Below are positions 52,511-61,131 of a stretch of 64,000 bases of DNA, piece by piece. A model generated the notes under the pieces. That model had not been told where the DNA came from. It saw only the letters and a list, made by a program, of their open reading frames with translations, and did not search any database. The position numbers were made by a program, and so were the translations under genes. The first letter of the stretch is position 1, and each line of letters begins with the position of its first letter. The DNA is from Novosphingobium sp. (GTDB taxonomy: Bacteria > Pseudomonadota > Alphaproteobacteria > Sphingomonadales > Sphingomonadaceae): NCBI GenBank assembly GCA_017744735.1, contig JAGIAR010000001.1, positions 186,001-250,000 of the forward strand, written 5' to 3'.

Positions 52511-53233
52511 ATGACCGTGCACGCGCAGGTTCCGCTCGAAGACCGGGTTTCGTTCCCGGGTGGAGACGCGTGGACGGCTGGTGGCGGTTTCCGGAGTTCG
52601 CGCGGGAACAATGCGGTCTCGCTGGCCCTTGCGATCCTGCTTACGGGCGGGATGGTCTCGACGCTGCTCGCGCTCAACATAGTCGGCAGCAAGCATGTCG
52701 AGACCCGCGTGACGACGGTCACGCTGGAAGACAAGCTCGAGGATCAGCCCAAGAAGCCCGAAGAACCGGCGAAGCCGGAACAGGCGTCGCTGGTTACGCC
52801 ACAGATTGCCCCCCCGCAGCCCATCGCGGAGATACCCGCACCGCCGATCGTGCTCTCGGAAGCCCCCGTCGCCCGTCCGGCGGTCGAACATCCCGAAATC
52901 GCCCTGTCTCCGCCCGCCCCGCCCGCTGCACCCAAGGCCGGGCCGCCGCTTGAGGCCAGTGACCTTTCGGGCAACCTCATCTCGGCCAAGCCGCCGAGCT
53001 ACCCCGCCGAGTGCCGCCGCAATCGCGAGCAGGGCACGGTAGTGCTGGCGGTCGTCGTGGCGCCCGACGGGACTGTGCAAGAAATCTCCGTATCCCGCAG
53101 CAGCGGCTTCGACCGGCTGGACAAGGCCGCGCTCAATGCGGTGCGGAAGTGGCGCTGGACTCCGTTCAAGCGCGACGGGAACCCCGTGTCGGTGCGCGGA
53201 CTGGTCCCGATTCCTTTCGTCCTGCGCGGCTGA
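52511..53233 (+). CDS. tonB: TonB energy-transducing protein
   Basis: A 240-residue protein with an N-terminal membrane helix (about 36-58), a Pro-rich periplasmic spacer (about 78-140) and the C-terminal TonB domain (SYPAECRRNREQGTVVLAVV, then KWRWTPFKRDG). It passes energy from the inner-membrane ExbB-ExbD motor to TonB-dependent receptors. No exbB or exbD lies in the window. It precedes a siderophore receptor by about 170 bases and has a Fur-like site in its promoter. It is probably the iron-specific TonB of the strain. Confidence 0.94.
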   Translation: MTVHAQVPLEDRVSFPGGDAWTAGGGFRSSRGNNAVSLALAILLTGGMVSTLLALNIVGSKHVETRVTTVTLEDKLEDQPKKPEEPAKPEQASLVTPQIAPPQPIAEIPAPPIVLSEAPVARPAVEHPEIALSPPAPPAAPKAGPPLEASDLSGNLISAKPPSYPAECRRNREQGTVVLAVVVAPDGTVQEISVSRSSGFDRLDKAALNAVRKWRWTPFKRDGNPVSVRGLVPIPFVLRG

Positions 53234-53314
53234 ACAAGCCTTTCCCGTTTCGAACCGACCGCCGCGCCAGGGAGCGAGGCCTTTCGCCCCGCAGATCCCG
53301 TGCGTGTGCATATT

Positions 53315-53363
53315 TGATAATGCGAGTCTTTCGCAATTGACGATGATAATGATTCGCAATAAG
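53315..53363. promoter_or_regulatory. Two Fur-like sites upstream of the siderophore receptor
   Basis: TGATAATGCGAGTCTTTCGC (53315-53334) and GATGATAATGATTCGCAATA (53342-53361). The second is close to the classical Fur box (GATAATGAT...). They lie 40-85 bases before the receptor ATG. Confidence 0.6.
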
Positions 53364-53399
53364 GCGCTGGCGACATCAACGAGAACAGGGATCAAATTC

Positions 53400-55694
53400 A
53401 TGACACAGTCGGTTGCACGCGCCTCCCGGAAGCACGCGTTCCTTGCGCTGAGCTGCTTCGGCGCGGTGTTCGCACCCCAGGCGGCGAGCGCTCAGACCGC
53501 CCCGGCGGACGACGAGCCCAAGGTGCTGGGCGGCGTCACCGTGACCGAGACCGTGATCGACGACAGCATCAAGGTCGACCAGGTCGCCTCGCCCAAGTTC
53601 ACCCAGAAGCTGCAGGACACGCCGCAAACGATTCAGGTGATCGACAAGCAGGTGTTCAACGAGCAGGGAGCGACCACGCTTACCGAAGCACTGCGCAACA
53701 GCCCCGGCGTTGGCACCTTCTACGCCGGCGAGAACGGCAGCACTTCCACCGGCGACGCGATCCGCATGCGCGGCTTCGACACTTCGAGCAGCATCTTCGT
53801 CGATGGCATCCGCGATCTCGGCACCATCTCGCGCGACATCTTCAACACCGAGCAGGTCGAAATCACCAAGGGCCCGGCCGGGACCGACAACGGCCGCAGC
53901 GCGCCGACCGGCGCGATCAACATGGTTTCCAAGCGCGCCTCACTCGAATCCGCCCTCTCCGGCACGGTCTCGGTGGGCGTGGACGGGCAGAAGCGCGCCA
54001 CTGCCGACATCGACCAGACGATCGGAGCGGTCCCCAATTCGGCCTTCCGCCTCAACGCGGTCTGGCAGGACAGCGACGTGCCGGGACGCGACCGGGTCAA
54101 GAACCAGCGCGTCGGCCTCGCCTCGTCCTTCGGCGCCGGCATCGGCACCGACACGCGCGCCTATCTCAACCTGCTTTACGTCAACCAGAACAACGTGCCC
54201 GACGGCTTCGTCCCGGTGATCGGCCTGGACAGCTGGACGCCCTATCCGGGCCAGGAGGCGCTGATCGGGCACCCGGTCGATTCCTCCAACTTTTACGGCA
54301 CCCGCGCCGATCACGACGACGTCGAGGCCGGCATGGCGACGCTGATCCTCGAGCACGATTTCTCGGATGGCCTGAAGCTGAGCAATATCGCCCGCTGGGG
54401 CCAGACCAAGCAGAACTACCTGCTCACCTCCTTCATGAGCACGGCCGCCAACGTGACCTATACCGACGTCGACGATCTTTCGACCTACATGCTCGCCCGC
54501 AGCAACCCGACCGTGCGGGATTCGCGCAATCGCATCCTGACGGACCAGCTTAACCTGCGCGCAGACTTCGCAACCGGGGGCATCGAGCACAACCTGAGCA
54601 TCGGCGCGGAATTCGCCAGCGAAAAACAGGTGATTTACGGAACCACCACCTCGGGCAGCCGCCCCGCAGCCAACCTCTACGATCCCGACTGGGAGGATCG
54701 GGGAACGCTGAGCATCGTGCGCAACGGGGCGGGTGCCTGGGGCAAGACCGACACGCTTTCGTTTTACGCCTTCGACACCGCCAAGTTCTTCGAGGAAAAG
54801 CTGCTGATCACCGGCGGCATCCGGCTGGACCGTTACAAGACCGACTATTTCGCCGATGCGGTCTGCGGGGGCACCGGACGCGGCGCGGTGGACTGTGGCT
54901 CCAACCCGACCGGCACCATCGTGACGACCACCGATCTGTCGGACAAGGACACGCTGTTCAACTGGAAGCTGGGCGCGGTGGTGAAGCCGGTCGAGACCCT
55001 GAGCCTGTATGCGGACTACGCCCTGTCGCAGCAGCCGCCGGGCGGAGACAACTTTGCCCTGAGCAGCTCTGCAACCAGCGCGGCCAACCCCAACCTCAAG
55101 CCGCAAAAAGCCAAGACGATCGAGGCCGGCATCAAGTGGAGCGCGCTTGGGGAGCGGCTTGCGATCAACGCCGCGGTGTTCCGGACGAAGGTGCTGAACG
55201 AGATCAATTCGGCCGACATTTCGGACATCCAGAGCGGCTCGAAGCGCGTGCAGGGCATCGAGATTTCGGTTGTGGGTAACATCACCGACGCGTGGGCGGT
55301 CTCGGCCGGCTATACCCACCAGAAGACCAAGGTCCTCAACGGCGCGGTCGTCACTGCCGACGGCAGCTACAACCTGACCTACTCGCCCGACGATTCCTTC
55401 ACCTCGTGGACCACCTACACGCTGCCCTTCGGCCTCGAACTGGGTGGCGGCGTGCGCTACGTGAGTGGGCTGCATCGCGGCACCGACGGTGCAGTGGGCA
55501 CGCCCAAGGACACCGACGGCTATGTCGTCGCCGACGCGATCGTGTCCTACGCGCTGACCGACAATATCAAACTGCGGATCAACGCCTACAATCTGTTCGA
55601 CAATGACTATATCGCGGCGATCAACAAAAGCGGATACCGCTACACGCCCGGAACCCCGCGCACTTTCCTGTTCAGCGCGGACTTCAATTTCTGA
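53400..55694 (+). CDS. TonB-dependent siderophore receptor (catecholate type)
   Basis: A 764-residue outer-membrane receptor. A signal peptide (to about AASAQ) is followed by a plug with KLQDTPQTIQVIDKQVFNEQ, TLTEALRNSPGVGTFYAGEN and a DAIRMRGFDTSSSIFVDGIR motif, then the barrel ending in RTFLFSADFNF. This plug is typical of Fiu/CirA-like receptors for catecholate siderophores. The start 53400 has AGGGA upstream; in-frame ATGs at 53344 would lengthen the signal peptide. It is followed by a PiuC-type oxygenase, the common partner of Fiu-like (PiuA) receptors. Confidence 0.94.
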   Translation: MTQSVARASRKHAFLALSCFGAVFAPQAASAQTAPADDEPKVLGGVTVTETVIDDSIKVDQVASPKFTQKLQDTPQTIQVIDKQVFNEQGATTLTEALRNSPGVGTFYAGENGSTSTGDAIRMRGFDTSSSIFVDGIRDLGTISRDIFNTEQVEITKGPAGTDNGRSAPTGAINMVSKRASLESALSGTVSVGVDGQKRATADIDQTIGAVPNSAFRLNAVWQDSDVPGRDRVKNQRVGLASSFGAGIGTDTRAYLNLLYVNQNNVPDGFVPVIGLDSWTPYPGQEALIGHPVDSSNFYGTRADHDDVEAGMATLILEHDFSDGLKLSNIARWGQTKQNYLLTSFMSTAANVTYTDVDDLSTYMLARSNPTVRDSRNRILTDQLNLRADFATGGIEHNLSIGAEFASEKQVIYGTTTSGSRPAANLYDPDWEDRGTLSIVRNGAGAWGKTDTLSFYAFDTAKFFEEKLLITGGIRLDRYKTDYFADAVCGGTGRGAVDCGSNPTGTIVTTTDLSDKDTLFNWKLGAVVKPVETLSLYADYALSQQPPGGDNFALSSSATSAANPNLKPQKAKTIEAGIKWSALGERLAINAAVFRTKVLNEINSADISDIQSGSKRVQGIEISVVGNITDAWAVSAGYTHQKTKVLNGAVVTADGSYNLTYSPDDSFTSWTTYTLPFGLELGGGVRYVSGLHRGTDGAVGTPKDTDGYVVADAIVSYALTDNIKLRINAYNLFDNDYIAAINKSGYRYTPGTPRTFLFSADFNF

Positions 55695-55715
55695 GCAGGA
55701 TCGACCACAATCCAC

Positions 55716-55740
55716 GGGGCGGGAGCCGGTCTCCCGCCCC
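55716..55740 (+). terminator. Hairpin after the siderophore receptor
   Basis: GGGGCGGGAG pairs with CTCCCGCCCC over a five-base loop, followed by ATTCGTTCC. It could end or weaken transcription before the oxygenase gene that starts 27 bases later; T content is modest. Confidence 0.5.
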
Positions 55741-55766
55741 ATTCGTTCCAGTTGCCGGACCCTGCG

Positions 55767-56444
55767 ATGCTGCTGCACATTCCCGAGATTCTCACCGCTG
55801 AGGAAGTCGCGGAATTCCGCCGCAGGCTGGAGTCAGCGGACTGGACCGACGGGCGCGAGACGGTTGGCCCGCAGGGCGCCCAGGTGAAGCGCAACCAGCA
55901 ACTGCCCGACGCTTCCCCGGCGAAGGCCGAACTGGGGAATGCAGTGCTCGCAGCCCTGAACCGCAGCCCGCTGTTCTTCGCCGCCGCGCTGCCGCGCAAG
56001 ATCCTGCCGCCGCGCTTCAACCGCTATGCCGGGGGTGGCGAATACGGCTTCCATATCGACGGGTCGGTCATGTCCCTCTCCGAGAGCGAGCAGATGCGCT
56101 CGGACATCTCCTGCACCCTGTTCCTCAACAATCCGGATGAATACGACGGCGGCCGGCTGGTGATCCGCGACACCTACGGCGAGCACTCCGTGGCCCTGCC
56201 CGCAGGCGATGCGGTGATCTATCCTTCGAGCAGCCTGCACCGGGTCGAGCCGGTCACCCGCGGCGAGCGGCTGGCCTCGTTCTTCTGGATCCAGAGCCTG
56301 GTGCGCAGCGACAGCCAGCGGCAGATGCTGTTCCAGATGGACACTTCGATCCAGACACTAACCGCAGAGGATGCCGACCGGGAAGCAGTGCTGCAACTGA
56401 CCGGGGTGTATCACAATTTGTTGCGGCTCTGGTCCGAGACCTGA
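55767..56444 (+). CDS. piuC: PiuC/YbiX-type Fe(II)/2-oxoglutarate oxygenase (PKHD-type)
   Basis: A 225-residue oxygenase. The iron ligands are H96 and D98 (GFHIDGSVM) and H158 (SLHRVEPV), with R168 (RGERLASFFWIQS) for 2-oxoglutarate. PiuC-type proteins lie next to catecholate siderophore receptors and are iron-regulated; their substrate is not settled. An alternative TTG start at 55752 is in frame, but the ATG is preferred. It is 73 bases after the receptor stop and converges with the flavodoxin-reductase gene six bases away. Confidence 0.93.
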   Translation: MLLHIPEILTAEEVAEFRRRLESADWTDGRETVGPQGAQVKRNQQLPDASPAKAELGNAVLAALNRSPLFFAAALPRKILPPRFNRYAGGGEYGFHIDGSVMSLSESEQMRSDISCTLFLNNPDEYDGGRLVIRDTYGEHSVALPAGDAVIYPSSSLHRVEPVTRGERLASFFWIQSLVRSDSQRQMLFQMDTSIQTLTAEDADREAVLQLTGVYHNLLRLWSET

Positions 56445-56450
56445 CGGCGC

Positions 56451-57794
56451 TCAATAGACGTCGCGGCAATACCGACCCTGATCCTGCAGGGCGTCGATCC
56501 GCTCGGCGCCCAGCGCGGCACGCAGCGCTTCGTCCACTGCTTCGCCCATCGCGACGCTGCCGCAGACCATCACCGCGGCGCCGGAATCCACCCATTCTGC
56601 GAGACTGCCGGTTTCGGCCGCCACCACATGCTGAACATGGCACAGGGCCGTGCCGGCGCGCGAGAATACGCGCTGCAGCCGTGCGAGATGGCCCGAGCGC
56701 AACCAGTCGTCGAGCTCTCCCGCGAAGGGCCGGTCCCGCAACGGATCGCGTTCGCCGAAGATCAGCCAGTTTCGCGTTCCCGCCGGGCGTGCCTTGAGGT
56801 GGCTACGCAGGGACGAGATCCCGGTCCCGTTGCCCACGAGGATCAGCGGAACACCGGCGGCGGGGGTATGGAACCGCGGATTGGAGCGCACACGCAGCGC
56901 AATCCGTTCGCCGAGCACTGCACCTTCGCACAGCCAACCGGAGCCTAGCCCGCGGTTCCCGCTAGGATCGACGAACAGGCGCACCACCAGTTCGATCGCC
57001 CCGTCCGCCGGGATCGTCGCAATCGAATAGTCCCGGTGGGGCAATGCCGCCTGCCCCTCCAGCGCCCGGTCCGCCGGGCCCGGATAAACCTCGGCGATAT
57101 CGCCCGCCGCCCACTCGGACGGTGCCGTCGCCGGCTCGATCCGCACTCGATACATTTGCCCGCCGGGGCTGCCGGGATTGAGCAGCTCGCGCTCCGCCAG
57201 CCGCCATTCGCCATAGCGCGGCGCCTCCCAGTCAGGCAGCGCAACCGCCGCGCCGAACAGCCGCAGGTTCTGCTGCCAGTGCCGCAGCGCGCCGGGATCG
57301 GCCTGGTCGACCTCGACCGGGTCGGCGGCATGGGTTGCCCCGGAATCGCGCAGCAGCCGGTCGAACGCCCGGCCGAACCCGCAGAAATTCCGATAGTGGC
57401 TGTCCCCCAGCGCGAGCAGCGCATAGCGCAGTCCATCCAGCCGGGGAGAGCCGGCGCGAAACTTGCGCAGGAAGCCGGCGGCGTCATCGGGGGCGTCGCC
57501 TTCCCCGGTCGTCGCGACGATAAACAGCGCCTCGCCCGTCCGGGCCAGCATCTCCGGCGTCAGATGCGCGAAGGAAGTCAAGGCGACCTGCCTGCCCGAA
57601 TCCCGCAATGCCTCGGCAGTCGCCTTGGCATAAGCGGCGGCAGTGCCGGTCTGGCTGGCGTGGGCTACCAGCACCGCACCCTCCGCTAGCGGCACTGCCC
57701 GGCGCACACGGTGGGCCCAGACGGTGGTCCCGACGAGAGCGAGCCACGCGCCGCTCGCGCCGGCTGCGATCAACAGGCGGATGGTCTCGGTCAC
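56451..57794 (-). CDS. Membrane-anchored flavodoxin-type NADPH oxidoreductase (sulfite-reductase flavoprotein/CPR-like)
   Basis: A 447-residue reductase. One N-terminal helix (about 5-27) is followed by an FMN-binding flavodoxin domain (ASQTGTAAAYA, TTGEGDAPDDA, LGDSHYRNFCGFG). A ferredoxin-reductase domain follows with RDYSIATIP for FAD and GNGTGISSLRSHL plus CGSVAMGEAVDEAL for NADPH. It would move electrons from NADPH to a membrane or periplasmic acceptor. Its GTG start overlaps the ApbE stop. In its operon with PepSY and ApbE it most likely feeds a ferric reductase. Confidence 0.9.
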   Translation of the reverse strand: MTETIRLLIAAGASGAWLALVGTTVWAHRVRRAVPLAEGAVLVAHASQTGTAAAYAKATAEALRDSGRQVALTSFAHLTPEMLARTGEALFIVATTGEGDAPDDAAGFLRKFRAGSPRLDGLRYALLALGDSHYRNFCGFGRAFDRLLRDSGATHAADPVEVDQADPGALRHWQQNLRLFGAAVALPDWEAPRYGEWRLAERELLNPGSPGGQMYRVRIEPATAPSEWAAGDIAEVYPGPADRALEGQAALPHRDYSIATIPADGAIELVVRLFVDPSGNRGLGSGWLCEGAVLGERIALRVRSNPRFHTPAAGVPLILVGNGTGISSLRSHLKARPAGTRNWLIFGERDPLRDRPFAGELDDWLRSGHLARLQRVFSRAGTALCHVQHVVAAETGSLAEWVDSGAAVMVCGSVAMGEAVDEALRAALGAERIDALQDQGRYCRDVY

Positions 57795-58792
57795 GCTTCG
57801 GCCATCGCCCGCGCCCGGCTGGACAGGCGGCGGACCCAGCGGTCGCCATCGCGCAGGACCAGGATGGCGGCGGCATCGGCGTCCTCGGCAAGCGCGATCC
57901 CCCGCTCTCCACCGAGCACGGTCATCGCCGTCGCGAGCGCATCGGCGATCATGCATTCGCGGTGCAGTACCGTTACCGACGGCAAGGCACTCTCGAGCGG
58001 CGTGCCGCTGCGCGGATCGATCGTATGCGCGAAGCGCTGCCCCCCAATCTCGACGAAACGGCGGTAATCGCCCGACGTCGCCACGGCCATCCCGGTGAGG
58101 CCGATCCGCACCGGCTCCAGCCTCGCGTCGGGCGGTGTCTCGATATCGACCCACCAAGGATAGCCGTCGGAGCGCAGGCCGCGGGCGACAAGCTCGCCGC
58201 CGACTTCGAGCAAAAAGGCGGAATACCCCGCGCGTTCCAGCGCGAGCGCGGCACGGTCCGCGCCGTGGCCTTTTGCAATGCCGGAGAAATCGAGCCGCAA
58301 CCCGCCCGGCTGGCGCGCGCGGCCAGCAGCGGCGTCGAACCTTATCCGGTCCCACCCCGAGCATGCGCGGGCGGCAGCCAGCGCTGCGGGGGCCGGGGGA
58401 AGCTGCCTGGAAACAAAGGGGCCAAAGCCCCACAGATCGACCACCGCGCCGAGCGTGGGATCGAACGCCCCTCCGGTTTTCGCGGCCAGCGCCAACCCTG
58501 CGCGCAGCACGTGGGCAAACCCCGGCGAGAGCGCATGCCAGGTACCGGGATCGGCACGGTTGAAGCGCGACAGCTCGGAATCCGGCTCCCACTGGCTCAT
58601 TTCGCCGACGACCGCGTCGAACGCGCCTTGCACCAGCCCGCGGACGGCTTTCGGGTCGACTGGGCCACCAAGCCGGAGGGACCAGCGCGTGCCCATGGTC
58701 GCGCCTTCCAGCACGGTCAGCTCGGGCACGGCCGGACCTGCCAGCCGCGCCGGCTCGACGTCCAGCGGAAGCAGGAGCAGGGCTTCGCTCAT
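57791..58792 (-). CDS. apbE: FAD:protein FMN transferase (ApbE family)
   Basis: A 333-residue protein of the ApbE family, which links FMN covalently to Thr residues of target proteins using FAD and magnesium. Family marks are MGTRWSLRL, MSQWEPDSELSRFN, LDFSGIAKGHGADRAA, TSGDYRRF and HTIDPRSGTPLESA. I see no signal peptide at the chosen start (58792); a longer in-frame version has no good ribosome-binding site. It overlaps the reductase gene by four bases and follows the DUF4198 gene by 28 bases. Confidence 0.92.
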   Translation of the reverse strand: MSEALLLLPLDVEPARLAGPAVPELTVLEGATMGTRWSLRLGGPVDPKAVRGLVQGAFDAVVGEMSQWEPDSELSRFNRADPGTWHALSPGFAHVLRAGLALAAKTGGAFDPTLGAVVDLWGFGPFVSRQLPPAPAALAAARACSGWDRIRFDAAAGRARQPGGLRLDFSGIAKGHGADRAALALERAGYSAFLLEVGGELVARGLRSDGYPWWVDIETPPDARLEPVRIGLTGMAVATSGDYRRFVEIGGQRFAHTIDPRSGTPLESALPSVTVLHRECMIADALATAMTVLGGERGIALAEDADAAAILVLRDGDRWVRRLSSRARAMAEA

Positions 58793-58820
58793 TCGGCCGG
58801 CTCGGCGGGTCCGCGCCGCG

Positions 58821-59759
58821 TCAGGGCGCGGAAACCTCAAGATTGGCGGTATATTGGAACCGGCGGCCGGTGATGCCCGGGCGCGGCGACGTATCGTCCT
58901 TGAAATCGGCGTGGACCCAATAGAGCCCCGGGCCGGTCCAGGCGATGGTCGCCTCGCCGTTGGCATCGGTGGTCGCGGTGATCGTGCCCTGATCGTTGCG
59001 GAACTTGCGGCCGTCGGGAATCGCCTCGACCTCGAGTCCGGCAGCCGGCTTGCCGTCCACCAGGAACCGGAACCGGCCCGGCTCGTCGCTAACCAGGTCG
59101 GCCGGCTGGGTGATCGGCTGCATTTCCAGTCCCTGGTCGCTGAGCTTGATCTCGGTCGGGCTGCCGAGCGTCACGAAGACTTCGTTACGCGAGCCGGCAA
59201 GGATCAGCTTGACGTCGGTTGCGCCTGCAGGCGGGCCGAAATCGGGTGTCGCCGGAACCATGATCGGCGCCGGGCCGTCGCCCTGCGGCCGCTCGTTCCC
59301 CCCGGGGCCGCCCCGGCCGCCTTCGCCGCCGCCCGGACGGTCTCCACCCGGCGTCCCCGCCGGACCTCCAGCTGCGCCGCCGGGCCGCGGTCCGCCGCGC
59401 CCGCCGACCCGGTACTCCTGCCCATCGAGCTTGTATGAGCCCATCACGGTGAGGCTCTGCGTCCCGACCCGCCACGTGCCCGGGCCGGTCAGATGCAGGT
59501 CGAAGGTGGTGCGATACTTGCCGCGCATGCCGTTCTCGAGCCGGGCCTCGCTGCCGTCGGGGGCATAGGCCTTGATCTGGTCGAGCGGCATTGCCGCGTG
59601 ATCCGGATTATAGACGTCGGTGGACGCGCCCGCGTCGAAGGTAACCCAGCCGTCCTCGCCGGCCACATTGGTGGCGGACGGCTTGATCCACGGATTGTGG
59701 GCGAACAGCGGCGAAGACGAGAACAGGGCCACGCCGGCCAGCAGGAACTTGCGCTTCAT
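58821..59759 (-). CDS. Exported DUF4198 protein with Gly/Pro-rich insert
   Basis: A 312-residue periplasmic protein with a signal peptide (to SPLFA) and the conserved DUF4198 start AHNPWIKPS. Between residues about 119 and 165 there is a low-complexity insert of Gly, Pro and Arg. The C-terminal half has a beta-sandwich reading LEVEAIPDGRKFRNDQGTIT and GEATIAWTGPGLYWVHADFK. DUF4198 proteins recur in iron-regulated PepSY/ApbE operons and resemble nickel/cobalt transport accessory proteins; the function is not established. Confidence 0.88.
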   Translation of the reverse strand: MKRKFLLAGVALFSSSPLFAHNPWIKPSATNVAGEDGWVTFDAGASTDVYNPDHAAMPLDQIKAYAPDGSEARLENGMRGKYRTTFDLHLTGPGTWRVGTQSLTVMGSYKLDGQEYRVGGRGGPRPGGAAGGPAGTPGGDRPGGGEGGRGGPGGNERPQGDGPAPIMVPATPDFGPPAGATDVKLILAGSRNEVFVTLGSPTEIKLSDQGLEMQPITQPADLVSDEPGRFRFLVDGKPAAGLEVEAIPDGRKFRNDQGTITATTDANGEATIAWTGPGLYWVHADFKDDTSPRPGITGRRFQYTANLEVSAP

Positions 59760-59773
59760 GCGATCTACTCCGA

Positions 59774-60280
59774 TCAGGGCTTGATGATGGCGCTGATCGC
59801 GCCGAGTTCGGTCTTGCCGGCGGCGGCCGCCTTGGCACCGCGCCCATTCCAGGCGAACGGCAGGCTTACGAGCTCGCGCCCGCCCTCTTCGCGCGCGGCC
59901 TCCACCACCAGCGTATAATTGCCCGGCTTCAGCGCGCCGAGGTCGAGCTTTACCCGCTGGACGCCGGGCGCCCGCGTCGCGCCGGTCAGCGCGTCGGCCG
60001 GCTTGGCGCTCTCGCGACCGCCCTTGCGCCACCAGCTGCGCAAGTCGCGGAGCCACTTGGTGCCGTGGTTCTCGCGGTTGTCGTAGTCGTACCACACGGC
60101 GAGGGTGCGGATCGCCGGCTGGCCCGCCTGCTCGAGCCAGATCGCCACGTAGGGCCGGTGATATTCGGCCACCTTCAGCTGGGGGACCGTCAGGGACAAT
60201 TCGGCGGTGCCGGCCATGGCAGGCGCCGAAACGCCGGCGGCGACGATGCCCGCGGTCAGGATACGATAGGAAATGCGCAT
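59774..60280 (-). CDS. Exported DUF2271 protein
   Basis: A 168-residue periplasmic protein with a signal peptide (to about APAMAG). The conserved DUF2271 parts are VAEYHRPYVAIWLEQ and LAVWYDYDNRENHGTKWLRD, then SWWRKGG. DUF2271 members are predicted to carry covalently bound flavin and to be targets of ApbE in the same operon; the sequence TGATRAPG resembles the flavinylation acceptor motif. Together with PepSY and the reductase it may form an electron path. The start has AGGTGAAA upstream. Confidence 0.88.
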   Translation of the reverse strand: MRISYRILTAGIVAAGVSAPAMAGTAELSLTVPQLKVAEYHRPYVAIWLEQAGQPAIRTLAVWYDYDNRENHGTKWLRDLRSWWRKGGRESAKPADALTGATRAPGVQRVKLDLGALKPGNYTLVVEAAREEGGRELVSLPFAWNGRGAKAAAAGKTELGAISAIIKP

Positions 60281-60285
60281 GGGTT

Positions 60286-60945
60286 TCACCTGTGAACGAA
60301 CAAGAGGGCGAGGAGGAAGGGGAGCAGAACGCCGAGCCCTACGACGGGCCAGGTCGATGGCCGCGTGCGCGCATGCAACTGGAGCAGGAACAGGCCGGTG
60401 ATCGAGAACACCAGGCAGGCGGCGGCGAAAATATCGATGAACCATCCCCACGCCGGCCCGGCATTGCGGCCCTTGTGAAGATCGTTGAGGTAGGAGATCC
60501 AGCCGTTGTCGACCGTCTCGAGCTTCGCCTCGCCGGTTTCGCGATCGACCGTCAGCGTTGCGTCGCCGCCGGGGCGCGGCATGGCGACGAACACATCGTA
60601 ATCCGACCATTCTCCGATCGAGCCATCCAGCGCGATGCCGAACTGACGCTCAAGCGCATGCCGGACGCCCGCCGGCAGGGGCTGCTTCGCCCCGTCCTGC
60701 ACCGGCCGGTGCAATTCCGCCAGCGACGGGGCGTCGAGCGTGAAGTGCGCCTCTCGCGTGATCGGCTGCGCGGCGATGTCGCCGGCGTGGTTGAGAGTTA
60801 TCCCGGTGATCGCGAACAGCAACATGCCGGCAAGGCACAGGCCGGAGCTGATCCAGTGCCAGCGATGCAACTGGCGCAGCCAGAAACTTCGCTTGCCGCC
60901 GGCCGCGAGCGAGGATTTAAGGGAATCACGAGCGATCTGGGACAC
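60286..60945 (-). CDS. PepSY-associated membrane protein (probable ferric-reductase component)
   Basis: A 219-residue protein starting at a GTG. It has one helix near the N terminus (WISSGLCLAGMLLFAITGIT), a periplasmic PepSY-like part and two helices at the C terminus. The histidines QLHRWHWISSG, HKGRNAG and nearby positions fit haem ligands of the PepSY TM family, which are transmembrane electron carriers. It is the first gene of the five-gene operon and has a Fur-like site 20-40 bases upstream. Confidence 0.88.
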   Translation of the reverse strand: MSQIARDSLKSSLAAGGKRSFWLRQLHRWHWISSGLCLAGMLLFAITGITLNHAGDIAAQPITREAHFTLDAPSLAELHRPVQDGAKQPLPAGVRHALERQFGIALDGSIGEWSDYDVFVAMPRPGGDATLTVDRETGEAKLETVDNGWISYLNDLHKGRNAGPAWGWFIDIFAAACLVFSITGLFLLQLHARTRPSTWPVVGLGVLLPFLLALLFVHR

Positions 60946-60967
60946 CTGCCCCCGCTATCGCTATCGC

Positions 60968-60984
60968 TAATCACTCGCAACAAG
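60968..60984. promoter_or_regulatory. Fur-like site upstream of the PepSY operon
   Basis: TAATCACTCGCAACAAG; on the other strand it reads GCGAGTGATTAG, close to GCGAGTCATT at tonB. It lies about 25 bases before the GTG start of the PepSY gene. Confidence 0.45.
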
Positions 60985-61131
60985 TTTCCGGGCGGGCGGG
61001 CGATCTTTTTTGTATTGATTTGTCGCAGTGAACGAACCTCGCGACGAGGCCGAGGGGGGGGCTGACGGGACGGAAACGCCGAGGCGTTGCCCGATAATCC
61101 CGATTGGCGAGCGCGCGCCGGACGCCAGGCC

